From Bacteroidota bacterium (GTDB lineage Bacteria > Bacteroidota > Bacteroidia > Flavobacteriales > Flavobacteriaceae), in contig JAEWCF010000042.1 of assembly GCA_023390775.1 (NCBI GenBank), positions 1-5,275 of the forward strand: a stretch of 5,275 nt of DNA, written 5' to 3'. The notes under the pieces were generated by a model, which saw only the letters and a list, made by a program, of their open reading frames with translations, was not told the DNA's origin and made no database searches. A program made the translations under genes and the position numbers. Below are positions 1-4,062 of this stretch, piece after piece (the first letter of the stretch is position 1; each line of letters opens with the position of its first letter).

Positions 1-462
1 CACGCGATCTATGACGAACCGCGCTGGCCGGAGGAACCGTTGTTCTACGCGAGTTTCCCTTCGATGACCGACGACAGCTGCGCGCCTGCAGGCAAGGAAG
101 CGGGGATTTTCCTGATTCCGCTGGCTCCCGGGATCGAGGATACCGATGCGCTGCGGGAAACCTATTTTGGAAAGATCATGGACCGTTTCGAACAACTGAC
201 CGGACAGACGGTGCGTGAATCCATTTTGTTCAGGGAATCCTTTTGCGTGAGGGATTTCGTAAAAGATTACAATTCATATAAGGGGAATGCCTATGGAATG
301 GCCAACACGCTCCTGCAGACGCATTACCTGCGACCCGGCCTCAAAAGCCGCAAAGTAAAAAATCTGTATTTTACGGGACAATTGACCGTTCCGGGCCCAG
401 GCGTACCGCCTGCGCTCATATCGGGTAAACTGGCCGCCGAACTTATTGAAAAAGCACTATGA
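1..462 (+). CDS. crtI: Phytoene desaturase CrtI, C-terminal part (5' end outside window)
   Basis: This is the last 153 residues of an FAD-dependent phytoene desaturase, which converts phytoene to lycopene by successive desaturations at the membrane surface. The reading frame is open from base 1, so the N-terminal FAD-binding fold lies outside the window. The family is usually about 490 residues, so roughly a third is present. Visible family segments are YASFPSMTDDSCAPAGKE at about residues 16-33, GNAYGMANTLLQT at about 95-107, and the C-terminal NLYFTGQLTVPGPGVPPAL at about 121-139, which belongs to the FAD/substrate-binding end of CrtI-type desaturases. The TTG at 40 is an internal leucine codon, not a start. 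The stop TGA overlaps the crtB ATG by 4 nt (ATGA), which indicates translational coupling. A relative such as CrtN or another CrtI-like desaturase is possible, but the crtB/crtZ context makes CrtI by far the best call. Confidence 0.95.
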   Translation, partial: HAIYDEPRWPEEPLFYASFPSMTDDSCAPAGKEAGIFLIPLAPGIEDTDALRETYFGKIMDRFEQLTGQTVRESILFRESFCVRDFVKDYNSYKGNAYGMANTLLQTHYLRPGLKSRKVKNLYFTGQLTVPGPGVPPALISGKLAAELIEKAL

Positions 463-1298
463 AATCAATTTTTGACCTCGTTTCGCAAGACTGCAGCCGG
501 GCGGTAACCCGCGCCTACAGTACCTCGTTTGCCACCGCCGTTAGAATGCTCGCACCCGGCATCCGCCAGGATATCTACAACATTTACGGTTTTGTGCGCC
601 TGGCCGATGAAATTGTCGATTCCTTCCACGGTTATGACAAGGAGTCGCTTTTTGACCGTTTCGAAGAGGACCTTGCGAAAGCGCTGGCAGATCGCATCAG
701 TCTTAACCCGATCCTCAACGCATTCCAGGAGACCGTCCTCAAATATTCCATTCCGGGGGAAATGATCGATGCGTTCATGAAGAGCATGCGCCTCGACCTT
801 CACAAAAGCGTTTACCGTACGCAGGAGGAATACCGTGAATATATTTACGGTTCGGCCGATGTGGTGGGGCTGATGTGCCTCAAGGTATTTGTCAAGGGGG
901 ACGATGCCATGTTCGAAAGGCTGAAGGATTCGGCGATGCATCTGGGTTCGGCATTTCAAAAGGTCAATTTCCTCCGCGACCTCAAAAGCGATTTCGAGCT
1001 TCTCAACCGAAGCTATTTCCCCGAGATCGACCTGAACTGCCTCGACGAAGACGCCAAGCGCCGCATCATTGCGGAGATCGAGGATGATTTTGCCCGAGGG
1101 TACGAGGGGATCATCCACCTGCCCATCGAAGCCAAATTCGGTGTTTACACGGCCTTTATCTATTACCGAAGCCTGCTCAACAAACTCAAGAACACCCCGC
1201 CGCTCGAGATCCGCAACCGGCGCATCCGTGTCCCCGATTACGAGAAATACGGGCTCTTCGCAAAGTGCTATTTCAATTATAAATTTAAATTGGTTTAA
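459..1298 (+). CDS. crtB: Phytoene synthase CrtB (squalene/phytoene synthase family)
   Basis: The 279-residue product should condense two geranylgeranyl diphosphate molecules head to head into phytoene, the first committed carotenoid step. The length is normal for bacterial CrtB. Both aspartate-rich Mg-diphosphate sites of the all-alpha trans-prenyltransferase fold are present: DEIVD (D50, D54) in the segment YGFVRLADEIVD, and RDLKSD (D174, D178) in the segment QKVNFLRDLKSD, followed by NRSYFP. The segment YGSADVVGLM near residues 130-139 and the early SRAVTRAYSTSF near 13-24 are also typical. The start ATG at 459 is fixed by its 4-nt overlap with the crtI stop and by the conserved N-terminus directly after it. 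The stop lies one base before the crtZ ATG, so the three genes form one operon. A squalene or diapophytoene synthase has the same fold, but the crtI and crtZ neighbours favour C40 phytoene. Confidence 0.95.
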   Translation: MKSIFDLVSQDCSRAVTRAYSTSFATAVRMLAPGIRQDIYNIYGFVRLADEIVDSFHGYDKESLFDRFEEDLAKALADRISLNPILNAFQETVLKYSIPGEMIDAFMKSMRLDLHKSVYRTQEEYREYIYGSADVVGLMCLKVFVKGDDAMFERLKDSAMHLGSAFQKVNFLRDLKSDFELLNRSYFPEIDLNCLDEDAKRRIIAEIEDDFARGYEGIIHLPIEAKFGVYTAFIYYRSLLNKLKNTPPLEIRNRRIRVPDYEKYGLFAKCYFNYKFKLV

Positions 1299-1299
1299 G

Positions 1300-1785
1300 A
1301 TGTGGCTGCATATATTGGTTTTCGCCCTCACGTTCCTGGTCATGGAATTCATGGCGTGGTTCAGTCATAAATACATCATGCACGGCTTCCTGTGGTCGCT
1401 CCACTCCGACCACCACCGCAAGGACCACGATTCATGGTTTGAACGCAACGATGCGTTTTTCATCATCTATGCCGTGATCAGCATCGGGTTCTTTCTTCTT
1501 TGGCAAAACAATATTCTCGAAATCGGCCTGGCGATCGGGCTTGGGATTTTTGCCTACGGTGTCGCGTATTTCATCGTCCACGACATTTTCATCCATCAGC
1601 GTTTCAAATTGTTCCGGAATGTTGATAACCGCTACGCACGGGCCGTACGCCGGGCACACAAGATGCACCACAAACACATCGGCAAGGAAGACGGCGAATG
1701 CTTTGGGATGCTCTATGTGCCGATGAAATATTTCAGGGAGGCCGGTCCAATGAAAAAGCGCCCGGAGGCGCTTAGACATGATTGA
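1300..1785 (+). CDS. crtZ: Beta-carotene 3-hydroxylase CrtZ
   Basis: This 161-residue integral membrane di-iron hydroxylase should add hydroxyl groups to the beta-ionone rings of beta-carotene, giving beta-cryptoxanthin and then zeaxanthin. The full set of histidine boxes of the fatty-acid-hydroxylase superfamily is present: HKYIMH (H23, H28), HSDHH (H35, H38, H39), HDIFIH (H94, H99) and HKMHH (H120, H123, H124). Hydrophobic segments lie at about 3-19, 53-67 and 72-93. The ATG at 1300 sits one base after the crtB stop and gives the normal CrtZ N-terminus. The same frame is open further upstream to 1069, but that would run backwards through crtB in another frame and is not used. It is the last gene of this operon in the window, and the next gene is convergent. 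Its 3' end carries a hairpin that may terminate the opposite strand. Confidence 0.95.
   Translation: MWLHILVFALTFLVMEFMAWFSHKYIMHGFLWSLHSDHHRKDHDSWFERNDAFFIIYAVISIGFFLLWQNNILEIGLAIGLGIFAYGVAYFIVHDIFIHQRFKLFRNVDNRYARAVRRAHKMHHKHIGKEDGECFGMLYVPMKYFREAGPMKKRPEALRHD
1753..1773 (-). terminator. Candidate intrinsic terminator of the DUF4252/sigma operon
   Basis: Read on the minus strand, a perfect 7-bp stem AAGCGCC/GGCGCTT with a 4-base loop (TCCG) runs directly into five T residues (complement of the A-run at 1753-1757; two of the T residues are also in the stem). It lies about 70 nt past the stop of the DUF4252 lipoprotein gene and inside the last codons of convergent crtZ. On the plus strand no T-run follows the stem, so it looks specific to the leftward transcript. 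It could also be a chance GC-rich coding palindrome. Confidence 0.5.
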
Positions 1786-1803
1786 TTGATGATTATTGAT
1801 TGT

Positions 1804-1820
1804 TTGTCCGGGGCGGGCAA
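1804..1820 (+). terminator. Weak hairpin after crtZ, possible end of carotenoid operon
   Basis: TTGTCC (1804-1809) can pair with GGGCAA (1815-1820), with one G-T wobble, around a GGGGC loop. An A/T-only stretch of four heptamers follows rather than a pure T-run. It is the only stem of this kind I see between the crtZ stop and the convergent gene. It is short and imperfect, so it may not act as a terminator. Confidence 0.2.
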
Positions 1821-1846
1821 TTATTAATTATTAATTATTAATTATT
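1819..1846. repeat. Four exact tandem copies of the heptamer AATTATT
   Basis: AATTATT occurs four times back to back (1819-1825, 1826-1832, 1833-1839, 1840-1846), followed by further T residues. The array fills the convergent gap and overlaps the stop and last codon of the minus-strand DUF4252 gene. It may be a slippage-prone spacer or part of a bidirectional termination zone. No function can be assigned from sequence. Confidence 0.85.
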
Positions 1847-2381
1847 TTTTCCCACCGATTATATCCTGCAAAGGTTTTAACTGCTCCATGTCCAATTTGG
1901 AATTCTGGAGTACCGACACCATGTTCAGTACGTCGTCGGGCTGCATATCGTTGCCCAAGACCCTGACCACCGCAAAACCGGTTTCCTTCGCATTGGCAAA
2001 AATCACGAATTCCTCGATGGATTCGTCGGTGCCCACATAGCTCACCGATCCGCCTTCCTTCCCCTTGCCAAAATGCATCAGCTCCTGGTACTTCTCGTCT
2101 TTCAGGATGGCCGCGACCTTATTGCGTTCAGATTCAAAGTTTCCTTTGTTCTTCTCGTCCAATTTAAAGGCAAGCACATTGATCTTTTCGAAAGATTCCA
2201 AAGCCGCCTTTTGATCGGGGTTAAGGGAATCGGTAGCGACATTCAGGATGCTCGGGGAAAGGTCAAGCTGGATGAAGTCCCTGCTTTCCGATTTTTCCAC
2301 AAAGTACTTTTGGAGCGTCGGCTTTTGCTCGCACGACGCAAAGAAGCACGTGATCAGCAGTAGTGTCAGGATCCTTTTCAT
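1842..2381 (-). CDS. DUF4252 family lipoprotein
   Basis: The 179-residue product is a predicted lipoprotein. It has a basic start (MKR), a hydrophobic stretch at about 4-16 and a lipobox ending FAS-C17, so the mature protein should be lipidated at C17 and anchored in the cell envelope. The residues after the cysteine (EQKP) do not look like a clear surface-export signal, so a periplasm-facing location is the simpler guess. The body fits my recollection of the Bacteroidota family DUF4252: segments SFEKINVLAFKLDE at about 63-77, GGSVSYVGTDESIEEFVIFA at 110-129, and FAVVRVLGNDMQPDDVLNMV at 136-155. No catalytic motif is visible and its function is unknown. Its ATG overlaps the stop of the upstream DUF4252 gene by one base (TAATG), so the two are coupled. 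It is the last gene of the sigma-factor operon, with a candidate terminator downstream inside crtZ. Confidence 0.8.
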   Translation of the reverse strand: MKRILTLLLITCFFASCEQKPTLQKYFVEKSESRDFIQLDLSPSILNVATDSLNPDQKAALESFEKINVLAFKLDEKNKGNFESERNKVAAILKDEKYQELMHFGKGKEGGSVSYVGTDESIEEFVIFANAKETGFAVVRVLGNDMQPDDVLNMVSVLQNSKLDMEQLKPLQDIIGGKK

Positions 2382-2944
2382 TACTTGGCGCCTTTAGGAC
2401 CTTTTGCACCTTTTCCGGCACGCTTGAGGTCGTCGCCACCGGGAAGGTTCATCTTCTCGGTCAGCATGGAAATGTCGTTGAGGTCAAATTCACCGGTAAG
2501 CGACATCAGCACGGTCTCGTTGCCCTTGCCCTGGCCCTCGATGAACATCAGCAGCTCGCGAACCTGGGTTTCGGTATTCCCGGACTTGACCATGATGCGG
2601 ACGTTCTGGCCCTTGTCATTCACCCGCATCAGCTCCTCCAGACCGGCCGATTTGATGTGGCGGTCGGCGGTGGCCTTCATCTCGGTGGTCATGGCCTTGC
2701 TCTGGGTGGTGAAAACCTTCAGGTTGTCCAGTTTCTTGATCAGGTTAAGGTACTGCTGTGATTCCTTGTTCTTGACATTGCCCATCATCTGGAACATCTT
2801 TTTGTTCACGATGACCGACGTCACATCGTCCTGCCCGTCAAACTTGTCGAAGGCGGCCTGGCCGTAAAATAGGCTCGGCATCAAGGCGAAGATCGCGATC
2901 GCGGCAATGGTTTTAAATCGGTTTTTAAAATTCACGGTTTTCAT
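2381..2944 (-). CDS. Secreted DUF4252 family protein with Lys/Gly-rich tail
   Basis: I place the start at the ATG at 2944, giving 187 residues; the frame extends to an upstream TTG at 2953, but ATG is the better start. An N-terminal signal sequence is visible: basic MKTVNFKNRFK, then a hydrophobic core at about 12-26, with a likely signal peptidase I site near YGQA-A (after residue 30) or just before Q29. There is no lipobox cysteine, unlike the paralogue next to it. The DUF4252-like features are VTSVIVNKKMFQMM at about 41-54, KKLDNLKVFTT, and VLMSLTGEFDLNDISML near the C-terminal third. The protein ends in a short Lys/Gly-rich tail, RAGKGAKGPKGAK, of unknown purpose. It follows the putative anti-sigma gene after 56 nt and shares one base with the next gene. 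Function is unknown; export and operon context suggest a cell-envelope role. Confidence 0.8.
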   Translation of the reverse strand: MKTVNFKNRFKTIAAIAIFALMPSLFYGQAAFDKFDGQDDVTSVIVNKKMFQMMGNVKNKESQQYLNLIKKLDNLKVFTTQSKAMTTEMKATADRHIKSAGLEELMRVNDKGQNVRIMVKSGNTETQVRELLMFIEGQGKGNETVLMSLTGEFDLNDISMLTEKMNLPGGDDLKRAGKGAKGPKGAK

Positions 2945-3000
2945 AAGTTTCAAATTAATTTTTTGTTGATGATAGTTCCGCTGTCCCGCGGCGGGTTGCG

Positions 3001-3441
3001 TCAGTCGGCAAATACGATTTCCTTGGTAGCCTCATATTCGCCTACATAATGGACGCTTTCAAAGCCCTTGTTCACATTCCCCGACAACAGTTCCAGTGCC
3101 TTCTGCGTCTCGGCGAAAGCCACATCCGGGTCATTGTAGGTCCCCAGATCCTGTGATCCCTGTTCGTTGAAGTATAGGAAGGTGCCCACTCCAAGCAGTA
3201 CCACAACCGATGCCGCCAATGATAACCACCCCGCGTGTCGCTTAGCTGGCTTTAATGGTACCTGGCGCTCCGGTTTCTCCTGCCTGGCCACCGAATAGAA
3301 GCAAAACATGTCCTTGTACTGCATCAGGTGCTGCGCAACACCCTCTGAGTTGAAGTACTCCTGCAATTGCTTTTCCTCGGCGATCGTGGTCTCGGCCTCA
3401 AAATATTTTTCCAGTAACGTTTCTATTTTATGCGATTCCAT
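3001..3441 (-). CDS. Single-span membrane protein, putative anti-sigma factor
   Basis: The 146-residue product has a cytoplasmic-type N-terminal region, one hydrophobic span at about 72-91 (WLSLAASVVVLLGVGTFLYF) preceded by basic residues (KPAKRHAGW), and a C-terminal part predicted in the periplasm. The start, ETLLEKYFEAETTIAEEKQLQEYF, resembles the N-terminus of small Bacteroidota membrane proteins encoded next to ECF sigma factors. The tail DPDVAFAETQKALELLSGNVNKG at about 104-126 recalls a conserved motif of the same group. A classical zinc anti-sigma motif HxxxCxxC is absent; only one cysteine (C47) is seen. The anti-sigma role is inferred from topology and from the 14-nt overlap with the sigma gene. 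The ATG at 3441 is the natural start because the conserved segment begins immediately after it. An alternative is a membrane accessory protein of the DUF4252 pair with no sigma-binding activity. Confidence 0.7.
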   Translation of the reverse strand: MESHKIETLLEKYFEAETTIAEEKQLQEYFNSEGVAQHLMQYKDMFCFYSVARQEKPERQVPLKPAKRHAGWLSLAASVVVLLGVGTFLYFNEQGSQDLGTYNDPDVAFAETQKALELLSGNVNKGFESVHYVGEYEATKEIVFAD

Positions 3442-3937
3442 AATTGTGCGTTTTTGTCATGTTTTCCCTTATCGTTTTCCGCGCCCGTGACAGTGCCACG
3501 CGTATCGCGGTTTCCTGCATACCCAAAATCTCGGCCATTTCTGAAAATTCGTACTGTTCGATGTCGCGCATCTGGACGATCAGTTTTTGCTGCTCGGGTA
3601 ATCCGCCGATGATCTTCTCGGCCCAGGCCCAGCTGTCACAGTCCTCGACCTGTTGTGCCAAAGGCGCTTCGCGGTCGGTGAAATTGTTGTGGACGATCTT
3701 CAAATTGCCGGCCCGCTTTGATTTCAATTGGTCCAGGCAATAATTCTTGGTCATCGTCATTGCCAGCGCTTCGACGCTTCGGTAATCCTGGAGCGTTTCG
3801 CTCTTGTTCCACAATTTTACCATGACTTCCTGGGTGGCGTCTTCGGCCTCTTCGACACTGACAAGCAGCCGCCGTGCCAGCCTGAAGACTTTGTCCCGGA
3901 AGGGATTTACGATTTTCATGAACTCCTGTTGGTTCAT
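3428..3937 (-). CDS. ECF (sigma-70 family, group 4) RNA polymerase sigma factor
   Basis: The 169-residue product has the two-domain layout of an extracytoplasmic-function sigma factor. Region 2 spans about residues 9-75, with PFRDKVFRLARRLL and EEAEDATQEVMVKLWNK (core binding and -10 recognition). Region 4 spans about 107-160, with LPEQQKLIVQMRDIEQYEFSEMAEILG followed by TAIRVALSRARKTIRE, a helix-turn-helix for -35 recognition. No extra C-terminal domain is present. The start is set at the ATG at 3937: the conserved N-terminus begins right there, while in-frame starts further upstream (for example 4117 and 4042) would overlap or crowd the divergent gene and add non-conserved residues. The stop overlaps the next gene by 14 nt. 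A TGTAAC-N16-CGTC sequence upstream suggests that the factor drives its own operon. The regulon beyond this locus cannot be seen. Confidence 0.93.
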   Translation of the reverse strand: MNQQEFMKIVNPFRDKVFRLARRLLVSVEEAEDATQEVMVKLWNKSETLQDYRSVEALAMTMTKNYCLDQLKSKRAGNLKIVHNNFTDREAPLAQQVEDCDSWAWAEKIIGGLPEQQKLIVQMRDIEQYEFSEMAEILGMQETAIRVALSRARKTIRENMTKTHNYGIA

Positions 3938-4062
3938 TTTGATTGGTTTTTGGACACCGGTTGCGATATCCCGATTGATTGATTTAAAGCCAAGACGAAG
4001 GTCAATTTTTTTTGTTACATCGACATTAAAATTAATCGGCATAAATTTACGTTTCGATAGCC
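3938..4062. other. Divergent promoter region between sigma gene and S41 protease gene
   Basis: This 125-nt AT-rich gap separates two divergently read genes and must hold the promoters of both. It contains the candidate ECF promoter for the leftward operon, a T8 tract (4006-4013) and three tandem GATT units (3973-3984). Neither flanking start codon has a purine-rich Shine-Dalgarno sequence, as is usual in Bacteroidota. For the rightward gene, TAAATTTA at 4042-4049 is near the Bacteroidota -7 form TAnnTTTG, but the nearest upstream TTG is 27 bases away, which is too far to be convincing. Confidence 0.6.
3994..4019 (-). promoter_or_regulatory. Candidate ECF-type autoregulatory promoter of the sigma operon
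   Basis: On the minus strand, TGTAAC (4019 down to 4014) is followed by a 16-base spacer that begins with eight A residues, then CGTC (3997 to 3994). AAC-N16-17-CGTC/CGAC is the general form of promoters read by many ECF sigma factors, for example the Bacillus subtilis SigX, SigW and SigM group. Transcription would begin about 7 nt further on, giving a leader of roughly 50 nt before the sigma ATG at 3937. The position and strand fit autoregulation. The motif was found by eye, and Bacteroidota ECF consensus sequences are poorly defined. Confidence 0.5.

Noticed and set aside
465..1352. Long open frame of 295 codons on the minus strand opposite crtB
   Set aside because: It lies entirely antisense to a clearly recognised phytoene synthase, and its translation shows no family motif; it is a shadow of crtB codon usage.
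1780..1802. GATT-rich string at the crtZ stop, similar to the GATT x3 at 3973-3984
   Set aside because: The units are short and irregular, the two sites have unrelated contexts, and AT-rich tetramers recur by chance in such gaps.
2363..2867. Plus-strand open frames opposite the secreted DUF4252 gene
   Set aside because: The minus-strand gene has a signal peptide, family-like motifs and operon overlaps; the plus-strand frames have none of these.
2945..2953. TTG start for the secreted DUF4252 protein
   Set aside because: An ATG three codons downstream at 2944 gives a complete signal peptide; no Shine-Dalgarno sequence supports the TTG.
2946..2960. TTAATTTG-like -7 element just before the DUF4252 start codon
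   Set aside because: A start site set by it would fall at or inside the start codon, and there is no well-placed TTG; co-transcription from the sigma promoter explains the gene better.
4042..4049. TAAATTTA as a Bacteroidota -7 element for the S41 gene
   Set aside because: It matches TAnnTTTG except for the final base, but the upstream TTG is 27 bases away and the resulting leader would be only a few bases long.
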